Assembly: GCF_022288805.1 (NCBI RefSeq)
Contig: NZ_JAKOPM010000005.1
Location: 62,001 to 126,000, forward strand
Length of the DNA: 64,000 nt
DNA from: Corynebacterium yonathiae
Lineage (GTDB): Bacteria > Actinomycetota > Actinomycetes > Mycobacteriales > Mycobacteriaceae
Direction: 5' to 3'
How positions within the stretch are numbered: position 1 is the first letter of the stretch; the number at the start of each line of letters is the position of its first letter. Below the pieces are notes generated by a model. That model saw only the letters and a list, made by a program, of their open reading frames with translations, searched no databases and was not told the origin of the DNA. Of this stretch, positions 16,718 to 25,126 are shown one piece after another. A program made the translations under genes and the position numbers.

Positions 16718-17875
16718 ATGACTGAACGCAGCACGCAGAACCTCGCTCAAGGCTTTACGTCCCGTTCCATCCATGGCGGCTACCACCCCGACCCCCACAT
16801 GGGCTCAATTAATGTGCCGATCTATGCCTCAACCACATTTGCGCAAGACGGCTTAGCGCAGCTGCGCGGCGGGTTCGAATACGGACGCGTGGCAAACCCC
16901 ACCGTGCGCTCGCTCGAACGCACTCTAGCGGCGCTAGAGGGCGCTGAGTATGCCCGCGTGTTTTCTTCCGGTATGGCTGCCGCCGATACGCTGATTCGGA
17001 TCTTGGTGCGCCCTGGCGATCACGTCATTTTGGGCAATGACGCCTACGGCGGTTCCTACCGCCTGCTCAATGATTTCACCGAGTGGGGCGTGGAGATGTC
17101 CATCGTAAATACCAGTGACACCGCAGCCGTTGCGGCCGCGGTGCAGGATAATACCAAGCTCATTTGGTTGGAAACGCCTACTAATCCGGCGCTGAATATT
17201 ACCGATATCGCTGCGGTGGCCAAGATTAAGGGCAGCGCGCAGGTGCTGGTGGACAATACTTTTGCTACGCCTTACCTGCAGAACCCGTTGGAGCTGGGCG
17301 CGGATCATGTGCTGCACTCGACCACCAAATACCTAGGTGGGCACTCCGATGTGTTGGGCGGTGCGGTGGTGACTAATGACGCCCACGTGGACGAGCGCCT
17401 TCTCTATTTCCAGGGCAATGTGGGTGCAGTGAGCTCGCCTTTCGACGCCTACCTCACCGCTCGCGGCATCAAGACCCTATCCGTGCGTATGGATCGCCAC
17501 TGCGCCAATGCGCAGAAGGTAGCGGAATTCTTGCAGGATCGTCCCGAGGTCAAACAGGTGCTCTACCCAGGGCTCAAGGAGCACCCAGGCCACGAGTTGG
17601 CGGCACAGCAGATGCGTGGCTTTGGCGGCATGATGTCCGTGCGCTTCCATAGTGCGGAGCATGCCAAGCAGATCTGTCTCAATACGCGGCTTATCTGCTT
17701 AGCGGAATCGCTGGGTGGGGTGGAGTCGCTCATCGAACACCCGAAGAATATGACGCACGTATCCGCAGAAGGGTCGGAGCTGGTGCCGCCGGAGGATCTG
17801 GTGCGCATTTCCATTGGCATTGAGGACATCGATGACCTGCTCGCGGATTTGGAGCAGGCCCTCGACGCGCTATAG
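16718..17875 (+). CDS. metB: Cystathionine gamma-synthase
   Basis: PLP enzyme of trans-sulfuration: O-acetylhomoserine (or O-succinylhomoserine) + cysteine to cystathionine, on the way to methionine. 385 aa, Cys/Met metabolism PLP family. Visible: YGRVANPT, SSGMAA, the TPTNP motif with PLP-binding Asp (VLVDNTFATP) and the Schiff-base lysine K204 in HSTTKYLGGHSD. The GGVESLIEHP motif near the C-terminus is typical. Distinguishing CGS from cystathionine gamma-lyase by sequence alone is uncertain, but in C. glutamicum metB (cg2687) sits in this same neighbourhood. Start ATG 16718 fits a leaderless mRNA; an upstream in-frame reading from 16643 is rejected. Confidence 0.9.
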   Translation: MTERSTQNLAQGFTSRSIHGGYHPDPHMGSINVPIYASTTFAQDGLAQLRGGFEYGRVANPTVRSLERTLAALEGAEYARVFSSGMAAADTLIRILVRPGDHVILGNDAYGGSYRLLNDFTEWGVEMSIVNTSDTAAVAAAVQDNTKLIWLETPTNPALNITDIAAVAKIKGSAQVLVDNTFATPYLQNPLELGADHVLHSTTKYLGGHSDVLGGAVVTNDAHVDERLLYFQGNVGAVSSPFDAYLTARGIKTLSVRMDRHCANAQKVAEFLQDRPEVKQVLYPGLKEHPGHELAAQQMRGFGGMMSVRFHSAEHAKQICLNTRLICLAESLGGVESLIEHPKNMTHVSAEGSELVPPEDLVRISIGIEDIDDLLADLEQALDAL

Positions 17876-17929
17876 GCCGCGGTGGCGGGACCGGGACCGG
17901 CCTGGCCCGGGCCATTAGCGCGGTGGTGG

Positions 17930-19816
17930 CTAGGAACGCACCATGGCCAGGAGGGAACCGGCGGCCTTGTCGGTTTCCTGCAGCATGAGTGGGTCGGTTC
18001 CTGGCATGGGGGAAATGGTGGTATCCGGCCACTGGGAATAGGTGGGGATGCCTACAATGTGCAAGCGCGCATCCAGCTCGCCGTCCGAGTGAACGGTGCG
18101 GCGGGTAGGGCCATCGGTCTCCGGTGAACCGGTGGGCTGGCCGTGGTCGGGGAAAGGTCGCACGCGGCCTGAGTCCACCAAGCAACGAGTCATTGCGTCG
18201 CCAGCGGAGCGGATATCGGGGCGGTGCATAAAGGCGTCGACAAGCGTGGGCGCAGAAGCCGAGCGTGGGCCGGAGGTTAGGGTGAAATGATCTGCCTCGA
18301 TGGCCAGGGTGGGGTGATCGCCGAGGAAGTGGGCCAGGCCGGCGTCGACAAGCGCGAGCAGCTGGCGCACGCGGAAGAGCGGCGGGCCGGAGCCGATCAT
18401 CTGGCCGAAGGACATAACTTGGGCATAACGGCCGGTGCGGGACTCGCGGGTGTAGCGTCCCTCCGAGCCGAGGATGGAGGCCGGCTTGCGCGATTGCGAT
18501 AGTGACCACAGCGCGGCCTTGATGGGGGAGTCATGGCCGGCGGCGGCCTCCCGGATATCGCTTTCCATGGACTGGGCAATGTGCTCGGTGAGTTCAGTGA
18601 TGTCCCCGGTAAACCCAGCGATCTGGTACATGAGATCATTCATATCCCATGGCTCGGTAACCATGGGCGCAATAGCCGCGCCTAGCTCATCCGGGGCGGT
18701 GGCATCGATAACATCGAGAATCTCCGTGCGCGGGCGCAGGAGGGAATCCGGACGTACGCGCTCCAAGGTGGTGATATAAGCCTCGTAGCTATCGCGCGCG
18801 ATGGCAGGCCAGACCTGGGCGTCAAAGTCGATGTCTTGAGTGCCGCTGAGTTCCGCAATGACATTCTTCAGGCGGCGGCGCGGCATGGTAGGCGGCAGCT
18901 CACCGTACTCGGACTTGGGGTGGTAGGGGTAGCCGCGGCCGGAGGAAATGATGAAGTTGGGCTCTTTGCCGCAGGGCTCGTAGCGCAGGCCGGAGCGCGC
19001 GGAAGAATCTTCGACGAAGGTGCCGCCGCGTTCGATGGTGGTTAGTGCCATGATGTCATAAAAGCCCATGCCTAGCCCGCGCACCAGCACGTCCTCGCCG
19101 CTAGGGATGGCGGCATAGTCTTGCTCTACCGGGTTATCGGGAGCGATCCAGTTCAGGCCGGAAGCCGCCAGCTGCTTTTCCTGCTCGTTGTATTCCGGAA
19201 CCATCCAGCCATAGGCCAGCACTGTGGCATCGGCGCGCATCTCGGAGCCATCCGCCAAGCGGAGGACATCCACGTGGTCGTCCTCAGCGATGGTCTCTAG
19301 CCGGCTGAAGTGGCTCACGGTGGAAATGCTCTTGGGCAGGCGCGCGATGACGACGTCATAGACCCAGCGCAGGTATTCGCCATAAAGGGCGCGGGAAGGA
19401 TTCGATTCTGGGCGGGTAGCGGCAAGCTCTTCGCGGTAGTCTTCCGCAATATGTGCGGCTGGGGGATGCTGTTCAAAAAGCTCGCGCTTGGCGGCGGAAA
19501 TGTCGTCCCCCTCGCCGCGCAGAAGCTTAATCCACTCGTACTGAATGGGGCCTTCGAGCACAGGGGCGTCTACGGTGGCGCCGGGCTCGGTGAAAAGGGT
19601 GACGGCGCCGGCGCGGGTATTCATGCACAAGGTTTTGGTTTGATCCGTTTCCCAAATACGGCCGGCACCATGCTGGGCATCATCAATGAGGTGGACGGTA
19701 ATAGGGTCGCTGGAATCGTCCATGCGGGCAGACAGGCGTTCCAAGATGGAAATGCCGCGCGGGCCCATGCCGACGATCGCGATTGCTGGAGTAGACATAC
19801 CTCTATCGTGCCACAT
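17930..19816 (-). CDS. FAD/NAD(P)-binding protein, McbR-box controlled
   Basis: Large cytoplasmic flavoprotein, 628 aa, of the FAD-NAD(P)-binding family (NAD_binding_9 type). Dinucleotide motif AIAIVGMGPRGISILERL at the N-terminus, then HLIDDAQHGAGRIWETDQ, and later ATVLAYGWMVPEYN and VRGLGMGFYDIMAL as second nucleotide-contact regions. Reaction unknown; relatives are annotated only as FAD/NAD(P)-binding protein. It is divergent from the ABC importer operon, and the 183-bp gap contains two McbR boxes, one adjacent to this gene's promoter, suggesting a role in oxidising or releasing a sulfur compound. ATG 19816 has GGAAG with 7-nt spacing; ATG 19798 (MSTPAIAIVG) is the alternative. Confidence 0.8.
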   Translation of the reverse strand: MWHDRGMSTPAIAIVGMGPRGISILERLSARMDDSSDPITVHLIDDAQHGAGRIWETDQTKTLCMNTRAGAVTLFTEPGATVDAPVLEGPIQYEWIKLLRGEGDDISAAKRELFEQHPPAAHIAEDYREELAATRPESNPSRALYGEYLRWVYDVVIARLPKSISTVSHFSRLETIAEDDHVDVLRLADGSEMRADATVLAYGWMVPEYNEQEKQLAASGLNWIAPDNPVEQDYAAIPSGEDVLVRGLGMGFYDIMALTTIERGGTFVEDSSARSGLRYEPCGKEPNFIISSGRGYPYHPKSEYGELPPTMPRRRLKNVIAELSGTQDIDFDAQVWPAIARDSYEAYITTLERVRPDSLLRPRTEILDVIDATAPDELGAAIAPMVTEPWDMNDLMYQIAGFTGDITELTEHIAQSMESDIREAAAGHDSPIKAALWSLSQSRKPASILGSEGRYTRESRTGRYAQVMSFGQMIGSGPPLFRVRQLLALVDAGLAHFLGDHPTLAIEADHFTLTSGPRSASAPTLVDAFMHRPDIRSAGDAMTRCLVDSGRVRPFPDHGQPTGSPETDGPTRRTVHSDGELDARLHIVGIPTYSQWPDTTISPMPGTDPLMLQETDKAAGSLLAMVRS

Positions 19817-19859
19817 TCAGCTTCTTCCAGGAACATCGCACCCGGCAGTAAGAATAAAA

Positions 19860-19875
19860 TAGACCGTTTTGTCTA
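19860..19875. promoter_or_regulatory. McbR operator 1 (perfect consensus)
   Basis: TAGAC-N6-GTCTA, exactly the McbR consensus of C. glutamicum, extendable to ATAGAC...GTCTAT. It sits just upstream of a TATTCT -10 candidate for the minus-strand FAD protein gene. Confidence 0.8.
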
Positions 19876-19915
19876 TGGTATGGCTTCATTTCCCCTGTTT
19901 CGGCAGGTGATAAAG

Positions 19916-19931
19916 TAGACCGCCCGGTCTT
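19916..19931. promoter_or_regulatory. McbR operator 2 (one mismatch)
   Basis: TAGAC-N6-GTCTT, 56 bp centre-to-centre from operator 1, about 70-85 bp before the start of the substrate-binding protein gene and near its presumed -35/-10 region (TCTAAT at 19954). Confidence 0.7.
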
Positions 19932-19999
19932 GTATTTGTAGGTGTGAGTGTGGTCTAATGGGCGAGTACTACTTAAGACTTAAAGGAAATCGAGCTTTT

Positions 20000-21655
20000 A
20001 TGAAGCAACTTTCTCGGCTCCTGCGGCCGGTGGCCGCGGTCCTGGCCAGCGGCGCGCTTGCTCTCTCGCTAACCTCGTGCGCCTCTACTTCCCACGCCGC
20101 GGAAGATGGCATGGTCACCTATGTCGAGCCCAATATGTTCAATAACCTTTATCCACCCTCCGGCGGCTATTACCCCAACGGTGGTGTGCTCAATAACATC
20201 ACTGATCGCCTGCTCTGGCAGGATCCAAATACTCTTGAGCTGCACCCGTGGATTGCGGAGGAGATGCCTAAGGTAAATAAAGACAACACCGAGTTCACCT
20301 TCAAGATCCGCAAGGGCGTGACCTACTCTGATGGCTCCCGCCTAGATGCCGCGAACGTGAAGAAGAACTATGACCTTTATGCCCTAGGGGATGAAAACCG
20401 CATGCTCACCCCTTCGGAGCAGCTGCCTAACTATGAAAAATCCGAGGTCATCGATGACTACACGGTGAAGTTCTACTTCAGCGAGCCCTCCCCAGGCTTC
20501 TCACAGTCCACCTCCGTGATGAACCAGGGGCTGCTTTCTAATGCCACCCTGGATCTGGATGACACCGGCTTCGCGCCGGGCAACGCTACTGCGATCTCCG
20601 GCTCTGGTCCCTTCGTCATCGAGGAAGAGGAGCTGGGCACCAAGCTGGTGCTCAAGAAGCGGGAGGACTATAACTGGGCACCACCGGCTCGCAAGGACCA
20701 CCAAGGGCCGGCCGATATTGAGGGCATCAATATCGTTCTGGCAGCCGAGGACTCCGTACGCGTGGGTTCGCTCGTGGCCGGACAGTCCGATATCGCTCGC
20801 CAGATCGAAGCCCCCGATGAGAAGCACCTCAAGGATCAAAACCTGGAGATTTTCGCCGCGCCTACCCGTGGCGTGAATAATAGCTTCCACTTCCACTTCC
20901 GCCACCCACTCTTGGCGGATAAACGCGTGCGCCAGGCCATCATCCACGCCATCGACCGCGACAATATCCTGAACACCCTCTTTTCCGATTCCTATCCCAA
21001 GGGCACGTCCATCCTGGCCAAGACGGCCATTGGCTATAAGGATCAATCCGCGAACTATGCCTTCGACCCAGAGGAATCTAAGCGCTTGCTCGATGCAGCC
21101 GGCTGGCGTGAAGGAGAAGATGGTATCCGCGAGAAGGATGGCAAGCGCCTATCCGTGACCTTCAATGAGGCCGTCCCGCAGCCGCGCTCCAAAGAGATGT
21201 TTACCAAGGCCCAAGAGATGCTCAAAAACGTTGGCATCGAGGCCAACCTCAACCCGGGTGACCGATCCGCGCAGCAAAAGGCCATGAAGGACCAAGACAC
21301 CGTGCAGGTACGCCACACCATGACCGGCCGCGCTAATGTAGATACCTTGGCCACCTGGCTGGATGGCACGGGGCGCAATTCCTTCCTTAACTATGACGAA
21401 AAGACCGAAAGCTTCGGCGATGAGAAGCTGCAGAAACTGGTGGAAGACTACTTCGACCTCAGCAGCGAAAAAGATCGCCTGGCCGTGACCGGACGCATGC
21501 AGGACTACCTATCCGAGCAGGCCTATATTCTGCCCATGTTTGAAGAGCCGCAGGTATATGGGTTTCAGCCTTATATCGAGGGCTTTAGCACTGAGGCCAT
21601 CGGCCGTCCATCGTTTTATGCGGTAGACATCAATGCCGCGGAAGGGGAGGACTAA
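20000..21655 (+). CDS. ABC importer substrate-binding lipoprotein (SBP family 5)
   Basis: Extracytoplasmic solute receptor of the dipeptide/oligopeptide/nickel class, 551 aa. Lipoprotein signal: KQLSRLLRP, hydrophobic core, lipobox LTSC. The family-5 signature region (NNITDRLLWQDPNTLELHPWIAEEM, then FTFKIRKGVTYSDGSRLDAANVK) follows. Ligand not predictable from sequence, but the two upstream McbR boxes point to a sulfur-containing solute. TAAAGGAAAT is a good RBS for ATG 20000. First gene of a tightly packed operon: permease starts 3 nt after its stop. Confidence 0.9.
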   Translation: MKQLSRLLRPVAAVLASGALALSLTSCASTSHAAEDGMVTYVEPNMFNNLYPPSGGYYPNGGVLNNITDRLLWQDPNTLELHPWIAEEMPKVNKDNTEFTFKIRKGVTYSDGSRLDAANVKKNYDLYALGDENRMLTPSEQLPNYEKSEVIDDYTVKFYFSEPSPGFSQSTSVMNQGLLSNATLDLDDTGFAPGNATAISGSGPFVIEEEELGTKLVLKKREDYNWAPPARKDHQGPADIEGINIVLAAEDSVRVGSLVAGQSDIARQIEAPDEKHLKDQNLEIFAAPTRGVNNSFHFHFRHPLLADKRVRQAIIHAIDRDNILNTLFSDSYPKGTSILAKTAIGYKDQSANYAFDPEESKRLLDAAGWREGEDGIREKDGKRLSVTFNEAVPQPRSKEMFTKAQEMLKNVGIEANLNPGDRSAQQKAMKDQDTVQVRHTMTGRANVDTLATWLDGTGRNSFLNYDEKTESFGDEKLQKLVEDYFDLSSEKDRLAVTGRMQDYLSEQAYILPMFEEPQVYGFQPYIEGFSTEAIGRPSFYAVDINAAEGED

Positions 21656-21658
21656 CCC

Positions 21659-22666
21659 ATGAGCCTGAAATCGATTGCCCTACGCATCGGCCAAGCCGTG
21701 CTGGTTATCTGGGCAACCTTCACCCTCTCATTCATCCTTTTAGCGGCGCTGCCTGGTGACGCCGTCGCGACCCGCTATGACAACCCGACCTTGGGGCTCA
21801 ACGCCGAGCAGTTGGCCGCTATCCGCGAGGTTTATGGCGCCGATGAACCGATCTTGAGCCGCTACTTCAGCGCGCTCGGTGGATTCCTCACCGGTGACTT
21901 CGGCTTTTCCGTCGCCACCGGCACTGCGGTATCGGAGATGCTGGCGGATGCTCTTCCCTCCACATTGGCGCTGGCTATCCTCGCCTTCCTCCTCGGAGTG
22001 GCCTTAGCCTTCCTCGTGGCCATCGTCTCCACCTTCGGTCCATTCTCTTGGCTGCGCAGTTTCTTCCGCAGCCTGCCTTCCGTGATGGTCTCCCTGCCGA
22101 CCTTTTGGATTGGCATCATCCTGATCCAAATATTTTCCTTTGGTTTGGGCTGGGTGCCGGTCATCGGCGCGAGTGACGCCCAAAACCTAATCCTGCCGGT
22201 GATTACCCTGGCCATCTTCGTGGCGGCACCGCTGGCGCAGGTGCTACTGCGCTCCATCGATGAAGTAATGGATATGTCCTTCGTGCAGGTAGTGCGCGCC
22301 AAGGGTGCTAGCGGTGCCTGGTTGCTGTGGCGCAATGTCCTGCGCAATGCGTTGCTGCCAGCTCTGACCATGGCCGGCCTTACCTTTGGTGAGCTCGTTG
22401 GCGGCTCCGTAGTAACGGAAGCAGTTTTTGCCCGCCACGGCATTGGCGCGTTGACCGTGGATGCGGTGGCCAACCGCGATACCTCCGTATTGCTAGCCAT
22501 CGTGGTGCTGGCCGCGGCCGTCTTTGTCCTCATCAATCTCATTGTGGACCTGCTCTACCCAGTGCTTGACGTGCGCCTGCGCGAGGGTAGCCACGATAGC
22601 GCACGCAGCAACACCACCAACACCGCCGATACTCCCGCAAAGAACGAGAAGAAGGTCCAAGCATGA
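21659..22666 (+). CDS. ABC importer permease (DppB type)
   Basis: First inner-membrane permease of the peptide/nickel-type importer, 335 aa with about six TM helices. Typical N-terminal GQAVLVIWATFTLSFILLAALPGD and the EAA loop near VVRAKGASGAWLLWRNVLRNALLPAL that contacts the ATPase. The C-terminal 30 residues are a polar, Thr/Asn/Lys-rich tail. Its last codons overlap the start of the second permease (ATGA), so the two are translationally coupled. Confidence 0.92.
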   Translation: MSLKSIALRIGQAVLVIWATFTLSFILLAALPGDAVATRYDNPTLGLNAEQLAAIREVYGADEPILSRYFSALGGFLTGDFGFSVATGTAVSEMLADALPSTLALAILAFLLGVALAFLVAIVSTFGPFSWLRSFFRSLPSVMVSLPTFWIGIILIQIFSFGLGWVPVIGASDAQNLILPVITLAIFVAAPLAQVLLRSIDEVMDMSFVQVVRAKGASGAWLLWRNVLRNALLPALTMAGLTFGELVGGSVVTEAVFARHGIGALTVDAVANRDTSVLLAIVVLAAAVFVLINLIVDLLYPVLDVRLREGSHDSARSNTTNTADTPAKNEKKVQA

Positions 22667-23475
22667 AGCTTAAATCCACACAGCTGAAGCTCACCCCGGG
22701 CACCATTATCTCGCTTATTGTGCTGGGCCTAGCGGTGCTCTGCGCGCTGTTCCCCCAACTATTTACCTCCCAAGACCCTAACCAGGGCGGTGACACCATG
22801 GCGCTGCTGCAGCCTAGTTTCCAACACTGGTTCGGCACCGATGCCGTCGGTCGTGACCTGTATACCCGCGTGGTCTATGGTGCGCGCCAATCTCTGCTGG
22901 GTGCGCTGCTAGCGGTAGTGTTTGGCCTCATTGTCGGCACCATCTTGGGCATTATCGCCGGAGTGCGCCGCGGCTGGGTCGATGCTGTCATCATGCGCAT
23001 CGTGGATGTGCTGCTGTCCATACCCGGGCTCTTGCTCTCCCTGTCCGTCATCATCGTGCTCGGACACGGCATCTTTAATGCTGCCATCGCCGTGGGCATT
23101 ACCTCCGTGGCAACCTTTGCGCGCCTCGCGCGCTCTCAGGTTCTTAGTGTTGCCGGCTCCGATTTCGTCGAGGCCGCCTACGGTTCCGGCGGCTCGGCCT
23201 TCCAGGTGCTCGTGCGCCATATTCTTCCCAATTCACTCACCGCAGTCTTCGCCGTAGCCGCCTTGCAATTCGGCCTGGCCATTTTGCAGCTAGCTACCCT
23301 TGGCTTCCTTGGTTACGGCGCCCCGCCCCCAACACCGGAATGGGGCCTGCTCATTTCTGAATCACGCGACTATATTGCCACCGCCGGCTGGCTGACCATC
23401 GCCCCCGGCATCGTTATCGTCGCCGTGGTTCTTGCGGCCAACCACCTCAGCCAGACACTGCGAAAGGCGGCCTAA
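22663..23475 (+). CDS. ABC importer permease (DppC type)
   Basis: Second permease of the importer, 270 aa, about six TM helices. DppC features: LFTSQDPNQGG, FGTDAVGRDLYTRVVYGARQSL, and the EAA-type loop SDFVEAAYGSGGSAFQVLVRHILPNSL. Starts inside the end of the previous permease gene and its stop shares a base with the ATG of the ATPase gene, indicating a single coupled operon. Confidence 0.92.
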   Translation: MKLKSTQLKLTPGTIISLIVLGLAVLCALFPQLFTSQDPNQGGDTMALLQPSFQHWFGTDAVGRDLYTRVVYGARQSLLGALLAVVFGLIVGTILGIIAGVRRGWVDAVIMRIVDVLLSIPGLLLSLSVIIVLGHGIFNAAIAVGITSVATFARLARSQVLSVAGSDFVEAAYGSGGSAFQVLVRHILPNSLTAVFAVAALQFGLAILQLATLGFLGYGAPPPTPEWGLLISESRDYIATAGWLTIAPGIVIVAVVLAANHLSQTLRKAA

Positions 23476-25097
23476 TGTCCCTGCTTAGCATTAGTGATTT
23501 ATCCATTACGTACCGCACCGCCCAAGGTGAGATGGAAGCGGTCAGCGGCATTGAGCTCGAAGTGAACCCTGGGGAAATGACCGCCATCGTGGGCGAGTCC
23601 GGCTCCGGCAAGTCCACCTCCGCCATGGCCGCCATTGGCCTGCTGCCAGACAATGCTTCGATTGTCTCCGGCACCATTACTTTCGACGGCCACGATGTCA
23701 CCCATTTCTCCCAAAAACAATGGCGTACCCTGCGTGGCCGCCGCATTGGGTTGATTCCGCAGGATCCCAATAACTCGCTCAACCCGCTCAAGACCATCGG
23801 AGCCTCGGTGGAAGAGGGCATGGCCATCCACCGGCAGGGTGATAAGGAGTCCCGGAAGAAGCGTGCTCTGGAGTTATTGGAGCGCGTGGGCATTGATGAT
23901 CCACAGCGTCGTTATCATCAGTACCCGCATGAGCTTTCCGGCGGCATGAAGCAACGCGTGCTCATCGCTGCCGCTGTGGCACTGGAGCCAGAGCTCATCA
24001 TCGCCGATGAGCCTACGTCCGCACTGGATGTCACCGTGCAGAAAATCATCCTGGATCTCCTTGATGAAATGCGCGAAGAGCTCACCATGGGCATCCTTTT
24101 TATTACCCATGATCTGGCCGTGGCGGGTGACCGCGCCAATAATATTGTGGTGATGGAAAAGGGCACCGTCCGCGAGTCGGGCGTAGCCGCCCGTGTCCTC
24201 ACCGAGCCCCAGCATGCCTACTCCAAGCGCCTGCTTGCTGACGCCCCCTCGCTCACCGCCCCTACTTCCTCCCAGAGTGCATCTCCGGTGCGGAATAGTA
24301 CGCCCGCCCAACAGGAGACGTTGCTCGAAGTCGAGGGGTTCACCCAGCGCTTCGGGGATTTCACCGCGGTAGATGACATCAACTTTTCCGTAGCCCGGGG
24401 TACTACCCATGCCTTGGTGGGGGAGTCCGGCTCTGGCAAGACAACCACCGGCCGTGCCATCTCCTTGCTGAGCACGCCTACCTCCGGCAGCATTCGCTTG
24501 GCGGGGGAAGATATCAGCACCGCCCGTGGCAAGCGCCGCCGGGAGCTGCGCCGCTCTGTTCAGATGGTTTACCAAAATCCTTTTGGTTCGCTCGATCCGC
24601 GAGTGAGCATCGGCGATACCGTAGCCGAACCGGTGCGCAACTTTACCGGGGCCTCTAAGCGGGATGCTCGCGCAAAGGCACGGGAGTATCTTGATTTGGT
24701 TGCTTTGGATTCTTCCATGGCGTCTCGTCGTCCCCGCGAGCTTTCTGGAGGCCAGCGCCAGCGCGTGGCCATTGCCCGTGCCATGATCATTGAACCCGAT
24801 CTCCTGGTGCTTGATGAGGCCGTTTCCGCGCTCGACGTCACCGTCCAGGCACAGATCCTGCGCCTGCTAGATGAGCTGCAGCGCGAGCTGGAGCTTACCT
24901 ATATCTTCATCTCCCACGACCTCGCGGTGGTAAACCAGATTTCCGATACCGTTTCCGTGCTCTCGCACGGTACGCAAGTGGAATCAGGGCCTACGGCGCA
25001 GGTTTTTGCTCACCCGGAAACCGAGTACACGCGCCAACTCATTGACGCCATTCCAGGCTCCCGCTATCGTGCCGGAGACCTAAACTTGGGGCTATAA
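23475..25097 (+). CDS. ABC importer ATPase, two fused nucleotide-binding domains (DppD-DppF fusion)
   Basis: 540-aa energy-coupling protein that carries both ATPase cassettes in one chain. First domain: Walker A GESGSGKST, signature LSGGMKQRV, Walker B LIIADEPTSALD. Second domain from about residue 275: Walker A GESGSGKTT, signature LSGGQRQRVAIARAM, Walker B LLVLDEAVSALD, H-loop in FISHDL. The short linker is Ser/Thr/Pro rich. In C. glutamicum a similar fused ATPase occurs at cg2675 in an importer cluster (recollection). One-base overlap with the DppC gene. Confidence 0.93.
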   Translation: MSLLSISDLSITYRTAQGEMEAVSGIELEVNPGEMTAIVGESGSGKSTSAMAAIGLLPDNASIVSGTITFDGHDVTHFSQKQWRTLRGRRIGLIPQDPNNSLNPLKTIGASVEEGMAIHRQGDKESRKKRALELLERVGIDDPQRRYHQYPHELSGGMKQRVLIAAAVALEPELIIADEPTSALDVTVQKIILDLLDEMREELTMGILFITHDLAVAGDRANNIVVMEKGTVRESGVAARVLTEPQHAYSKRLLADAPSLTAPTSSQSASPVRNSTPAQQETLLEVEGFTQRFGDFTAVDDINFSVARGTTHALVGESGSGKTTTGRAISLLSTPTSGSIRLAGEDISTARGKRRRELRRSVQMVYQNPFGSLDPRVSIGDTVAEPVRNFTGASKRDARAKAREYLDLVALDSSMASRRPRELSGGQRQRVAIARAMIIEPDLLVLDEAVSALDVTVQAQILRLLDELQRELELTYIFISHDLAVVNQISDTVSVLSHGTQVESGPTAQVFAHPETEYTRQLIDAIPGSRYRAGDLNLGL

Positions 25098-25126
25098 ACC
25101 GATCCCCAGAAAGGTTGGACTGAAAA